Translations under genes and position numbers: made by a program | Shown here: in pieces, positions 17,540-26,803 of the stretch | Layout: each line of letters opens with the position of its first letter | Position numbering within the stretch: the stretch's first letter is position 1 | Notes under the pieces: generated by a model | What the model saw: only the letters and a program-made list of their open reading frames with translations | Databases searched by the model: none | What the model was told of the DNA's origin: nothing | Assembly (NCBI GenBank): GCA_017396555.1 | Contig: JAFQLS010000008.1 | Coordinates: 1-64,000, forward strand | Reading direction: 5' to 3' | Length of the DNA stretch: 64,000 nt | Source: Lachnospiraceae bacterium | Lineage (GTDB): Bacteria; Bacillota; Clostridia; Lachnospirales; Lachnospiraceae

Positions 17540-18358
17540 ATGAAATATATTAAGAAATTTAAGTGGTTTATAATAATTTTTATTTTATTATGTGTTTATA
17601 TAATTGTCGGATTCACAAGAACAGAGCTTGAGGTTACCGAGTATACTTATTCCAGTACTAAACTTCCAAAGGAGTTTGAAGGATATAAAATCGTGCATTT
17701 ATCTGACCTTCATCATAAAAATTTTGGAGAGAATCAATCAGAGCTTATTAAATGTATTAAGGCTCAGGAGCCGGATATAATTCTTTTGACCGGTGATATT
17801 GTGGATAAAAATCATACAGATATGTCACCTGTTGAGAACCTGTTTAAAGGAATAGAGGGAGTAGCTCCAATATATTATATAACAGGTAATCATGAGCTTG
17901 ATCCACAGGCTTCTGTACAATATGATAGGCTTTGTGCATTGATGGATAGTTATGGTATTATAGATATTGATGATGACTTTGTTGAGATAAAAAAGGGTAA
18001 TTCATCAATATTTATTCATGGTCAAAAGTTTCGTTCATATTATGTTACAGATTATCTTCCCGAAGCGGATAAGGGTGAATTTAATATCCTTATGTACCAT
18101 TGTAGTGATTATTTTGATTTAATCAGTGATTATGGTTATGACATAATTTTATCAGGTCATAGTCATGGTGGAATTGTACGTTTACCTTTTATTGGTGGAG
18201 TATTTGGTAATTCCGGAGATTATTTCCCTGATTATGCCGGTGGAGTATTTGAAAAAGATAACTGTACGTTGTTCTCAAATAGAGGATTAGGTGATGCCAG
18301 GGTTCCCAGGTTTTATAATCCACCGGAAATTATTAGCATCACCTTAAAGTGTCAATAA
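17540..18358 (+). CDS. Membrane-anchored metallophosphoesterase
   Basis: 272 aa from the ATG at 17540, chosen because GGAGG sits 5 bases upstream; an in-frame upstream start lacks such a site. One N-terminal membrane helix (residues about 8-27) is followed by a calcineurin-like domain with HLSDLHHKNF, LLTGDIVD, YITGNHE and LSGHSHGG, all metal ligands in order. It resembles the YkuE/YkoQ type, some of which act on wall or lipid substrates. It lies between two minus-strand polysaccharide units, and its stop codon abuts the opposite stop of the Wzz-like gene with no gap. Confidence 0.85.
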   Translation: MKYIKKFKWFIIIFILLCVYIIVGFTRTELEVTEYTYSSTKLPKEFEGYKIVHLSDLHHKNFGENQSELIKCIKAQEPDIILLTGDIVDKNHTDMSPVENLFKGIEGVAPIYYITGNHELDPQASVQYDRLCALMDSYGIIDIDDDFVEIKKGNSSIFIHGQKFRSYYVTDYLPEADKGEFNILMYHCSDYFDLISDYGYDIILSGHSHGGIVRLPFIGGVFGNSGDYFPDYAGGVFEKDNCTLFSNRGLGDARVPRFYNPPEIISITLKCQ

Positions 18359-19048
18359 TTACTTGAATTTTGGAATAACACCAAATACATCAAGGGTGCC
18401 ATATAAGCTGGCATCCTTTGGACTGTACATTTTTAATGAAAATACCTCTCTTATAAATACAAATGCACAAGAAAGAACAAATCCTAATAAGCCACAAAGA
18501 CCGATTGTTTTGAATTTGGCAATAGTAGCATTATATGTCTGTTCAGCATCATAAGCCTTATCTAATTGTTTAACATCTTCCTTACCCGAAGTACTCGAAA
18601 TCTCTAATACAAATGCTTCATTTACTGCATTTACTACTTTGACTGCAGTATTTCTGTCAGATGATTTAGCATAAATGTCAATTACCGATGTATATGTATA
18701 ATTAGTGTTTTCGTATTCAGTAGATATCATACTTTGGATTGTCTCAGCATCAAGGTCTTTTTCACCTATAAGAAGGGAAGCCCTTTCAGCAACCTTATAG
18801 CTGGTAGCGATTTCAGCATAAGCTATCATTGTTTGTAAACTGTTTGTTGAATCACTATAGGAGCCGTAAACAATACTATATACACTGGAATGTGCGGTAT
18901 ATTCATCCTCTTGTGAAATAACAATACCTGATAATCCAACTCCGACGAGCATTAAGGCAAGGGTAGCGATAAATATAGCTCTTGAATATAATATTAAGGC
19001 TTTAAAGCAACGTTCAAAATCTATTTCTATAATTCTATTAACATCCAT
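18359..19048 (-). CDS. Wzz/YveK-like chain-length protein
   Basis: 229 aa with a membrane helix at about 24-45, an extracellular part, and a second helix at about 183-203 followed by a short cytoplasmic tail (SLKMYSPKDASLYGTLDVFGVIPKFK). This matches CapA/YveK adaptor subunits that control polymer length and activate the BY-kinase partner. The outer part includes VIDIYAKSSDRNTAVKVVNAVNEAF, typical of the family. It overlaps the preceding gene by one base and is the last gene of its unit. Confidence 0.8.
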   Translation of the reverse strand: MDVNRIIEIDFERCFKALILYSRAIFIATLALMLVGVGLSGIVISQEDEYTAHSSVYSIVYGSYSDSTNSLQTMIAYAEIATSYKVAERASLLIGEKDLDAETIQSMISTEYENTNYTYTSVIDIYAKSSDRNTAVKVVNAVNEAFVLEISSTSGKEDVKQLDKAYDAEQTYNATIAKFKTIGLCGLLGFVLSCAFVFIREVFSLKMYSPKDASLYGTLDVFGVIPKFK

Positions 19049-19977
19049 TAGCTATTGTACTCCTTTCTCTTAGTATTAACCAAGCTTATTATACCTATGG
19101 TAAAGGCAATTGTAATAATTACAACAAATACAATAAGAATAATGGCCGGTGTAGTAAGCTGATTGGTATTCTTTGTTACAGAGCTTGTACTTGGTTGATT
19201 AACTTCAACAGTATATGTTTTAGGCTCTAAGGTGAATTTATTACCATTTTTATCTTCGTATTCAAATGAAATGATAAGCTCCTGTGTACCGTCTTTTGTG
19301 AAATTTACATAACAGTCTTTCATAACCTGTTCATTTGAAATAAGTGAACCGAGAGAAACGATTTTTTGATTTTCGTGTATTTCACCTTCGATTTTCATAA
19401 CAATATTTTCGATATCATTAATTCCATCGTTTGTACAACGCACATTTACAAGTGAACGTTCTTCAATAGTTGCAGTATCTGCTACCGACAAAACGTTGAG
19501 GTTGAGCTTACAAGGTGTAATAACAAGTGGAGTGATAATTGTTCTGTTATCGTATTCTTCCCCTTTTTCATCACAATAGTAGAAGGTAAATGTAAGCATA
19601 GCCGAGTTGTATGGATACCGTTCCTCAAGTTTATAGGTCTGTTTAAATGTCTTAGTTTCTCCAGGTGCAAGACTTGGATAGTAATGCTGGTTTACAGCAC
19701 CATTAACCATTCTTAAATCTAAATCCTCGGATGCCGTATCAACTAATACATTGTAGGCGGTAGCGTATTTATTCATATTTTGAATAGTAACCTCGATGGT
19801 AAATTCCTGTCCTATTTCCACGCTGCCATCGACAATTTCATATTCGGTTGCTACAATAACAGGATCTGCACCCTTAAGAACAGAAGCAACATTTGCTGCA
19901 TTTACATTAATAGTGACAGAAGACATGATAGTTGCTAAAGTCATCATAAATACAGTTATTTTCTTAAATAATTTCAT
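19048..19977 (-). CDS. Membrane-anchored extracellular protein, CARDB-like
   Basis: 309 aa from the ATG at 19977, which has AGGAGG 8 bases upstream. It has a signal peptide (KKITVFMMTLATIMSSVTINVNA), then two beta-sandwich-like repeats of the CARDB/S-layer type (GQEFTIEVTIQNMNKYATAYNV..., ERSLVNVRCTNDGINDIENIVMKIEG) and a C-terminal membrane helix (PAIILIVFVVIITIAFTIGIISL) with a basic tail. No enzyme motif is seen. It lies between the CpsD-like and Wzz-like genes and may be an extracellular partner of the assembly machine (inference). Confidence 0.7.
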   Translation of the reverse strand: MKLFKKITVFMMTLATIMSSVTINVNAANVASVLKGADPVIVATEYEIVDGSVEIGQEFTIEVTIQNMNKYATAYNVLVDTASEDLDLRMVNGAVNQHYYPSLAPGETKTFKQTYKLEERYPYNSAMLTFTFYYCDEKGEEYDNRTIITPLVITPCKLNLNVLSVADTATIEERSLVNVRCTNDGINDIENIVMKIEGEIHENQKIVSLGSLISNEQVMKDCYVNFTKDGTQELIISFEYEDKNGNKFTLEPKTYTVEVNQPSTSSVTKNTNQLTTPAIILIVFVVIITIAFTIGIISLVNTKRKEYNS

Positions 19978-19989
19978 TATCATATCCTC

Positions 19990-20703
19990 CTAATCAATTT
20001 TTCCGCGATGGCGTCGGGCATATTTTTTATCATTAAAGTAATCATAATCCTTGATATATTGCTTATATTGATCCAGTGATACCATATTACCAATCACTCC
20101 AATCAAGTTAGCTCCGTCTTTTAGAAGTAAATCTCTTGAATTTTCAAGATATTGTTTACTGTTTCCATCCAGAGAGGCAACAAGTAATGTTGCATCACAC
20201 TTGACAGATAAAATGTGTGAGTCAACAGAAGAATTTACAGAAGGACAATCAAGTATTATGTAGTCATATTCCTCTGTAAGCTTATTCATAAGATATGTTA
20301 GATTCTGTGAATAAAGCATTCTAAGCGGATTATCGTCTTCTATTGCACCTCCGGGAATAAAATCAAGGAGCTTCCAATTGGTTCTACAGATTATATCATC
20401 AACAGTAGCAAGATTTTTTACATAATCGGTTAATCCCTTTTTAATATCCTTGTTGTGTCGTTTGAATTCAGTGCCTTTTCTCATGTCACAGTCAAGAAGC
20501 ATAGTTTTCCAGCCTGCCATCGAAAGAGAAATCGCAAGCTCAACGGCAATTGTTGTTGTACCAACACCGGCTTCACAGCCTGTAAGTAAAAAAGATTTAT
20601 AGCCTTTTTTCTCCTTTTGAAGACAGATATTTGCAACGATATTATCAAAAGCATCATTTACAATTTTATTTTCGCATCGATATAAATTAATTCTGTTACT
20701 CAT
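19990..20703 (-). CDS. CpsD/YveL-like P-loop protein with altered Walker A
   Basis: 237 aa. Layout as in bacterial tyrosine kinases of the CpsD type: Walker A region GCEAGVGTTT (residues 42-51), Walker A' MLLDCDMRKG (Asp71, Asp73), Walker B IILDCP (Asp152), and a C-terminal tyrosine cluster (Tyr213, 216, 220, 222, 228). The invariant Lys of GxGKS/T is replaced by Thr, so ATP binding or phosphotransfer may be weakened or lost. It is encoded in the same operon as a Wzz-like protein, the usual activating partner. It overlaps the adhesin gene by 8 bases. It is either an atypical kinase or a pseudo-kinase scaffold. Confidence 0.75.
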   Translation of the reverse strand: MSNRINLYRCENKIVNDAFDNIVANICLQKEKKGYKSFLLTGCEAGVGTTTIAVELAISLSMAGWKTMLLDCDMRKGTEFKRHNKDIKKGLTDYVKNLATVDDIICRTNWKLLDFIPGGAIEDDNPLRMLYSQNLTYLMNKLTEEYDYIILDCPSVNSSVDSHILSVKCDATLLVASLDGNSKQYLENSRDLLLKDGANLIGVIGNMVSLDQYKQYIKDYDYFNDKKYARRHRGKID

Positions 20704-22939
20704 CTAAATGTTCCTTTCTTTTGGCGCAGGAAAATGTTAAAATCATACAAGCGCATAAGCCTGTTAATATAAGCCAAATAATCCCGTCAGTATTATCTCC
20801 TGTTCCAACAGGTGTCACCTTGTCAGATTCAGTTGATTTGTCAGTTTCGTCTAATTCACCCTTAAACTCATCCTTTTCATGGTCTTTAGAGGTAACGTTT
20901 TCAGTAGTTTCTTCTTCTAAAGAGGTAAGCTCTTCTGCAGTAGACTCTTCGGTAGTAGTTTCTTCAGAGGTAGGCTCCTCAGTAGTAGTTTCTGTGCTTG
21001 TGGTTTCCTGAGGTTCAGTCTCGCTAGACTCAGTTTCAGGAGGAATATATGTATTTGTAATATTGTAACCATTAATGGTTGTCTGATAATTTTCTACAGC
21101 ATCCTCTGTAACAGTATAATTAATTAGGTTATGAGAAGCATCATATTTAGGGAGATTAGTAAATGTATATTCCCAATTGTCAGCTTCAGTAACAGTCATA
21201 GATATTACAGTAGTTGCCCCATTCATAAGATTAACTGTAATTGAAGCAGGACGTTTGTTTGCTGCATTGTTATTATCTGCCCAAGTCTTAGAACCACTTA
21301 TGCTGATTGGAAGCACCTTGTTAGTAGCAGTTATTTCATGACCTGTGGTATCAGAGCTTGATATTGTAAATGTGTCAGAGGAATATTCTACTGTGTTAAT
21401 ATCATATCCATCTGCAGCAGTGACCTCTACAAATTTATATGTACCAGTTCCAAGATTATCAAATATTACTTGTCCACTATTATCTGTTGTTCTGACAGTA
21501 TTTCCTGAAATTGGTGTATAATCTTCCCAAACTACACCATTAAGGTATTGAAGCTTAAAGCTTGCGCCGGGGATAATTGCGTTTGTATCATAGTCTTTCT
21601 TGGTAAGAATAACCGTCTTTGGTGTAGTTCCTTCTATTCCAGCATCCATTTTTTCTACATCTAATTGATCATTAGCAGTTCCGGATACAGAATTTTTTGC
21701 AGTCAATGTTACACTGTTGTCATATGATTCTTTTTGTAAGGTTTTATTTGTGCTATTACTAATTGTCTTAAGACCTATGTTTATACCATATACAGGATAG
21801 CTTCCTAATTCATCATTGTAACATATATCTGCAAGAGCATTTAACTCTGCTGTTGTAAGAAGACCGTTATAGCTTTTAAGTAATGCTTTATAGCTATCAG
21901 GATTTGTACCTAGGTTTAATGAGCCTGGAAGATTACCCAGGTTAGCAATAAAGGTCTTTCCATCTAGGGATATACCGTAGCTTAAAGCAGTATCCTCAAT
22001 TGACTGTTCCCAGTCCGTAATAGATTGAGATTCGCTTTGATTTTTTATAGTAAATTTGTCATTTAATTTAATCTGACAAGCTGCTCTGGTAGTTAATTGA
22101 GTGGTATTTTTAGGATTATTAACAGGTGTCATGATTGACACTGAATCTGCAGATTCCAAAATTAAATCATCAGGGAGTGTGTCTTTTATAATTACATTTT
22201 CTAGTGTTGTTGGTGTATTACCCATACCAGCCTGTATGGTATTAGCATAATTTACATAAATATTCCAGCTTAAATAATTATTACCCTTATAGTGTGTGCC
22301 GAGCTTGTCAATCAAAGAACCACCACCTGATAATGCAGGCAAACTCTCGTAAGGGAAATCTCCAGTTACAGTATTAACATCTATTTCGATAGGGATTCCG
22401 CCCAATGTAATAGTGCATGTTCCCGTATTTGTAGTCTTTAATTCGCCCTCTGCTTCAAAATATCCGGATACCTGAGTGTAGTTTGTACAAGCATCAGTAA
22501 ATTCACAATAAATTTTATTTTCCTGAATTTTCCATTTACCAATAGTTACACCTTCATATACAAGGTTGTTTTCTGTAAAAGAGTTGGAAAATGAAAAATA
22601 GTTGTTGCTTATATCCAACCAGAAGTAATCTCCAGCTTCTACATGATTTTGGTATTTTGACGTTTCAATTGCCCAATTAATTTTTACAGCATAATAAGAG
22701 CCGCTGTATATTGGTTTGCCAGTTACGGCTACATTGTCAATGACATGTTGGGTGCCATCATTAATTGATGTAATATTAACCTTTATATTAGAAAGAAGGT
22801 CCGTTACCTCGCCTGGTGTGCCGTCAAGAGCACTTACAGTAGAAATGTTTTTTACTCCTACAAAAAATGTTGTTGCAACAAGAATGAGACTTAAGATAAT
22901 AGTCATTAACTTTCTTGTTAATAAATTAATTTTTTTCAT
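20696..22939 (-). CDS. Cna-B/SpaA-type wall-anchored adhesin
   Basis: 747 aa from the ATG at 22939 (GGAGG 9 bases upstream); the longer frame to 22981 lacks a site. Order: signal peptide, a beta-rich adhesive region (about 40-430), a SpaA/Cna-B domain (KVILTKKDYDTNAIIPGASFKLQ...YKFVEVTAADGYDI), a second Cna-B domain (ISGSKTWADNNNAANKRPASITVNLMNG), an E/T-rich wall-spanning stretch, then PVGTGDN, a hydrophobic helix and a KRKEHLDE tail. That end is a variant LPxTG sorting signal. Cna-B domains often carry internal isopeptide bonds. It lies within the polysaccharide operon between the priming transferase and CpsD-like genes, which is unusual. No sortase gene is in the window. Confidence 0.85.
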   Translation of the reverse strand: MKKINLLTRKLMTIILSLILVATTFFVGVKNISTVSALDGTPGEVTDLLSNIKVNITSINDGTQHVIDNVAVTGKPIYSGSYYAVKINWAIETSKYQNHVEAGDYFWLDISNNYFSFSNSFTENNLVYEGVTIGKWKIQENKIYCEFTDACTNYTQVSGYFEAEGELKTTNTGTCTITLGGIPIEIDVNTVTGDFPYESLPALSGGGSLIDKLGTHYKGNNYLSWNIYVNYANTIQAGMGNTPTTLENVIIKDTLPDDLILESADSVSIMTPVNNPKNTTQLTTRAACQIKLNDKFTIKNQSESQSITDWEQSIEDTALSYGISLDGKTFIANLGNLPGSLNLGTNPDSYKALLKSYNGLLTTAELNALADICYNDELGSYPVYGINIGLKTISNSTNKTLQKESYDNSVTLTAKNSVSGTANDQLDVEKMDAGIEGTTPKTVILTKKDYDTNAIIPGASFKLQYLNGVVWEDYTPISGNTVRTTDNSGQVIFDNLGTGTYKFVEVTAADGYDINTVEYSSDTFTISSSDTTGHEITATNKVLPISISGSKTWADNNNAANKRPASITVNLMNGATTVISMTVTEADNWEYTFTNLPKYDASHNLINYTVTEDAVENYQTTINGYNITNTYIPPETESSETEPQETTSTETTTEEPTSEETTTEESTAEELTSLEEETTENVTSKDHEKDEFKGELDETDKSTESDKVTPVGTGDNTDGIIWLILTGLCACMILTFSCAKRKEHLDE

Positions 22940-22967
22940 AATAAATGTCCTCCTTAAAATATTCACA

Positions 22968-24341
22968 TTAAAATGCACCATCTTTTGAAAAGACTGACAA
23001 AACTGTTTTTATTAATATTTTAAAATCGAGAAAGATGCTCCAGTGATCAATATACTCTGTATCCAGTTCTACGATTTTATCAAAATCTTTAATGGAGCTA
23101 CGTCCATTTACCTGCCACATACCTGTGATGCCTGGCTTTATACTTATTCGTCTCCAGTGAGAACGTTTGTATAAATCGACTTCATCAAGAGTAGGTGGTC
23201 TTGTGCCTACAAGACTCATATTACCAATCAGTACATTAAAGAACTGTGGCAATTCGTCAATGCTTGTCTTTCGTATTATATGTCCGACCCTGGTTATTCG
23301 AGGGTCGTCCTTTATTTTAAACATTAAGTTACCTTCTACTTCATTTTTAACAAGTAATTCCTTTTTCTTAGTTTCTGCGTCAACGCACATACTTCTAAAC
23401 TTATACATATTGAAGTGTCTTCCGTTTTGTCCGACTCGTCTTTGTTTAAAAATGACGGGTCCTTTGGAATCAAGCTTGATTGCTATTGCGGTAATAAGCA
23501 TTACCGGAGATGATAAAGCAATTCCTAAAAGAGCACCAAATACATCAATAATACGTTTGGCAACTAGTGCCCACGGACTTAAGCAAATTCTATGATATGT
23601 AACAACAGGATAGGTACCTACATTATTAACGTAGTTTCTTGCATCAACAAGTGTGTAGGCATTCATAATTATCTTAATGGTTATACCCATTTCCATACAC
23701 ATATCAACGATAGGAGTGATGTCAAGGTTATATAAATGCCGATGCATAATATATATCTGGTCAATCGCTTTTTCGTGAATTATGTCTTCAAGGTCCTCAA
23801 TTGAACCAAGATATTTATTAGAGTGTTCTTCGGAAATACTGATATATCCGATTGTATTGCATCCGATATTACTTTTCTCCAGATATTCGTTAAACTTGGT
23901 AAAATGCTTTCGGTATCCGATTAATAAAGTTCTTGGAGCTAATCGCTTCGTATGTTTTATTACTAAACGTGCTATTAACGTACTGGTTAATATAGCCATA
24001 TAAAATGTAATTATAAATTTGACATAAAATTCAAATTTTATATTAGATGTACCAGATACATAACACAGAGTATATGTAACTGCTAATGCTATCAGATATG
24101 ATGTGCTTATAATTCTAAGAACACGGTCTATATAAAAGAATGTAGTAGTATCATATAATCTAAGTGTAAAATTTGACAAAATATAAATAACCAGAAAAGA
24201 TAAATACAAATAAAGGTAAATGTTATATTCTCCCGGTGGAATTATCGTGTAATAAAGGACACAAAAATAAAGAGCAGTACAGAAAATATCAACTGCTACA
24301 TAAAAGATGTTTGTAGAAACACTTCTATTATGTTTGTTCAT
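22968..24341 (-). CDS. Priming polyprenyl glycosyl-1-phosphate transferase (WbaP/CpsE type)
   Basis: 457 aa. Four to five N-terminal membrane helices, a central Rossmann-like part, and the C-terminal bacterial sugar transferase domain: RIIDVFGALLGIALSSPVM, VGQNGRHFNMYKFRSM, ITRVGHIIRKTSIDELPQFFNVL, MSLVGTRPP and KPGITGMWQVNGRS. It transfers a sugar-1-phosphate to undecaprenyl phosphate and starts the repeat unit. Second gene of the 25191-18359 unit. Confidence 0.92.
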   Translation of the reverse strand: MNKHNRSVSTNIFYVAVDIFCTALYFCVLYYTIIPPGEYNIYLYLYLSFLVIYILSNFTLRLYDTTTFFYIDRVLRIISTSYLIALAVTYTLCYVSGTSNIKFEFYVKFIITFYMAILTSTLIARLVIKHTKRLAPRTLLIGYRKHFTKFNEYLEKSNIGCNTIGYISISEEHSNKYLGSIEDLEDIIHEKAIDQIYIMHRHLYNLDITPIVDMCMEMGITIKIIMNAYTLVDARNYVNNVGTYPVVTYHRICLSPWALVAKRIIDVFGALLGIALSSPVMLITAIAIKLDSKGPVIFKQRRVGQNGRHFNMYKFRSMCVDAETKKKELLVKNEVEGNLMFKIKDDPRITRVGHIIRKTSIDELPQFFNVLIGNMSLVGTRPPTLDEVDLYKRSHWRRISIKPGITGMWQVNGRSSIKDFDKIVELDTEYIDHWSIFLDFKILIKTVLSVFSKDGAF

Positions 24342-24345
24342 TAAT

Positions 24346-25191
24346 TTAGCCTCCCGTATTATTAAGTACTTTTAGATGGCATTTCTCCACACAACGACGA
24401 ACAACAACATATACACTCCATGCAACGAGTGTATTGACAAACAAAACAACAAATGCGTTAAGTGCAGGAGAAATTACGCCATCCAAAAGTCTTATTTCAT
24501 ATTTATATAAAAAGAAAGACAAGGTTGATGAAATGTTAATAACATCTATCTTTCGCCCTTGGCTGTAAACAGGTACACAAGTGATAATTAAAAAAATAAG
24601 TACACTTATGCCTATTGTTGATATAGAAAGTGCTGAGTTAGGACTGTACACAACATATCTTCTAAATAGATTATCAAGCAATACAACAGTAAATATAGGG
24701 ATAATATAATTTCCCATAGGTATATAGTGTATGGATTTTCTGAATTTGGCAAAGCTCATTCCAATATAAACTAACAGAAAACCAAAAAGCGCCAAATTAT
24801 TTGATGCAATACCTGCCATTCCAAAAGTAAATGCCATAAGGGCCGACAGGAATTGAATATTTGAAAATAAACAAAAAGCACAAATAATTGTATAGGTTGT
24901 AGCAAATACAAATATATAGTCTGCACGGAAGATAATAAAAATCAAATAAAAAACTAATCCGTGGGTAATTATTGAGAAATGTAGATTTCTGGAGCGCTCA
25001 AGCCAAAGGTAATTAGCATATCCCATACACATAAAAAATAACGAATAAATACTGCTGTTAAGTGCTACTGAATTATCACTTATAAAATTATGTGTCAAAT
25101 TAAATCCACAGGTATTGTAAAAAACAATAAAAGCAACGACGAGAAATTGTATAGAAAAAATTAAAGAAAATTCTTTTTGGCCATTATTCAT
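24346..25191 (-). CDS. Polytopic membrane protein, unknown
   Basis: 281 aa with about eight hydrophobic segments and short polar loops. I do not recognise a family. The size and topology recall half of an acyltransferase-3 or TraX-like protein, but the acyltransferase His and Arg motifs are absent. It is the first gene of the upstream polysaccharide unit, with AAGGAGG 7 bases before the ATG, and its stop is 4 bases before the priming transferase ATG. A role in making or modifying the polymer is inferred from position only. Confidence 0.6.
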   Translation of the reverse strand: MNNGQKEFSLIFSIQFLVVAFIVFYNTCGFNLTHNFISDNSVALNSSIYSLFFMCMGYANYLWLERSRNLHFSIITHGLVFYLIFIIFRADYIFVFATTYTIICAFCLFSNIQFLSALMAFTFGMAGIASNNLALFGFLLVYIGMSFAKFRKSIHYIPMGNYIIPIFTVVLLDNLFRRYVVYSPNSALSISTIGISVLIFLIITCVPVYSQGRKIDVINISSTLSFFLYKYEIRLLDGVISPALNAFVVLFVNTLVAWSVYVVVRRCVEKCHLKVLNNTGG

Positions 25192-25250
25192 ACTCTCGCC
25201 TCCTTGCTATTAAAAATGGTCCTTAGTGCTAAAGTACCATAGATAATTTA

Positions 25251-25279
25251 AAAGTAACATTATTAGAGATTGATGTCAA
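25251..25279 (-). promoter_or_regulatory. Promoter of upstream polysaccharide unit
   Basis: Minus strand: TTGACA (25279-25274), 17 bases, TACTTT (25256-25251), 60 bases before the first gene. The -35 is perfect, the -10 weak. Confidence 0.5.
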
Positions 25280-25306
25280 ACGTTTTTTGCAATATTATGT
25301 AAATTT

Positions 25307-25335
25307 TTGAAAAAATGTAGTAGAATATATATGAT
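25307..25335 (+). promoter_or_regulatory. Promoter of the yaaO-like housekeeping unit
   Basis: TTGAAA, 17 bases, TATGAT, 44 bases before the ATG at 25379. It is divergent from the polysaccharide promoter. Confidence 0.6.
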
Positions 25336-25378
25336 AAAGTAAATTTTGTATTAAGACGTGTGTAAAATGGAGACTAAA

Positions 25379-26791
25379 ATGGGAGAATTAAGCAGAAAAT
25401 TAACAGAATACTTAAATAGTGGCGTATATCGGTTTCATATGCCGGGACACAAGGGAAATTCTGACAGCTTACATTACCAAAAGGACATAACAGAAATAGA
25501 TGAATTTGATAATTTACATCATCCGGAAGGTATACTTAAAGAAAGTATGTTGCAGGCGTCAAAATTCTATGGAAGTAGAAAAACATGGTATCTTGTTAAT
25601 GGAAGTACCTGTGGTATTTTATCTGCAATAGCAAGTGTTGTTGATGCTGGAGATAAAATTGCCATTGCCAGAAATAGCCACAAGGCTGCGTACAATGCGA
25701 TATACCTGAATAAACTGAAGGTTAGTTATTTATATCCGGAATTTATTGAAGAATTTAACATAAATGGAGGAATAACCCCTAAGTCCGTAGAAAATTTGTT
25801 AAAAGAAGAAAAAGATATAAAGGCTGTTTACATTACCTCGCCTACTTATGAGGGGATTGTATCGGATATTAAAGGAATTGCAGATGTGTCTCATAAATAT
25901 GGAATACCTTTGATAGTTGATGAGGCACATGGAGCACATTTTGGAATTAGTAAGGAGTTTCCTGAATCTGCGCTTAAATGTGGGGCTGATATTGTAATTC
26001 AAAGCTTGCACAAGACTATGAACGCAATGACACAAACTGCATTAATTCATACCGGAAAAAATTCAATGGTGTCTGATGGCGAAATAAGTAAATATTTGGG
26101 AATGTATCAAAGTTCGAGTCCATCGTATGTTTTGATGGAGTCAATTGATTTATGCATAAATGAGATTATTTCGTGGGAAAAACAGAGTTTTGCAGAATAT
26201 GAAAATTTATTATACGAATTTTATGATGAAATGAAGTGTCTGAAAAATATAAAGATTATTGATAATACCATAGTAAATTGCAAAGGTGTATTTGCCCGTG
26301 ATATGGGAAAGCTTGTAATCTCTCTAAAAGGAACTGATAAGAATGGAAAATGGCTATATGATGTTCTAAGAACCAGATACAAATTACAGCCGGAAATGGC
26401 ATCTGGCGATTATGTTATTTGTATGACATCGTATATGGATACAAAGGATGGTTTCAAAAGATTACAAAATGCTCTAAAAGAGATTGATAATGAAGTGAAT
26501 TTATTAGAAAAAAAGGTTGACATTATTTCGCTAAAGTCTAGTATAGTATGTGAAGATATATATAATGCGATGATTAGAGAACGACAGGTTCAAATAAAGT
26601 TGCCTGATAGTATAGGCAGAATTTCAGGAGAGTTCATATATGCTTATCCGCCGGGGATTCCGCTTGTTGTTCCGGGTGAAAGAATTACCGGAGATATCCT
26701 TGCGATAATAGAAAAATATATAAATGATGGTTTAAGCATACAGGGAACTGAAGATGAAAGCTGTCAATATATTTATGTGCTTAGGCAATAG
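25379..26791 (+). CDS. Orn/Lys/Arg decarboxylase family PLP enzyme (YaaO-like)
   Basis: 470 aa from the ATG at 25379, with GGAG 6 bases upstream; in-frame starts at 25358 and 25367 are less well placed. Fold-type I PLP enzyme of the short Orn/Lys/Arg decarboxylase group: RFHMPGHKGN at the N-terminus, LVNGSTCGI, VDEAHGAHFG and the PLP lysine in IQSLHKTMNAMTQTA. The C-terminal domain has AYPPGIPLVVPGE. It probably decarboxylates arginine, lysine or ornithine; the substrate is unclear. It heads the conserved yaaO-rsmI cluster, 12 bases before the guanylate-kinase-like gene. Confidence 0.85.
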   Translation: MGELSRKLTEYLNSGVYRFHMPGHKGNSDSLHYQKDITEIDEFDNLHHPEGILKESMLQASKFYGSRKTWYLVNGSTCGILSAIASVVDAGDKIAIARNSHKAAYNAIYLNKLKVSYLYPEFIEEFNINGGITPKSVENLLKEEKDIKAVYITSPTYEGIVSDIKGIADVSHKYGIPLIVDEAHGAHFGISKEFPESALKCGADIVIQSLHKTMNAMTQTALIHTGKNSMVSDGEISKYLGMYQSSSPSYVLMESIDLCINEIISWEKQSFAEYENLLYEFYDEMKCLKNIKIIDNTIVNCKGVFARDMGKLVISLKGTDKNGKWLYDVLRTRYKLQPEMASGDYVICMTSYMDTKDGFKRLQNALKEIDNEVNLLEKKVDIISLKSSIVCEDIYNAMIRERQVQIKLPDSIGRISGEFIYAYPPGIPLVVPGERITGDILAIIEKYINDGLSIQGTEDESCQYIYVLRQ

Positions 26792-26803
26792 AATGGAGGA
26801 AAT

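Noticed and set aside
20721-21011. Ser/Val-rich plus-strand frame opposite the adhesin C-terminus
   Set aside because: It is the complement of the E/T-rich linker; the same artefact occurs opposite the linkers at 8031-8303 and 59201-59443.
24346-25191. Calling the first polysaccharide-unit membrane protein an acyltransferase
   Set aside because: Topology is similar, but the catalytic His and conserved Arg motifs of acyltransferase-3 proteins are absent.
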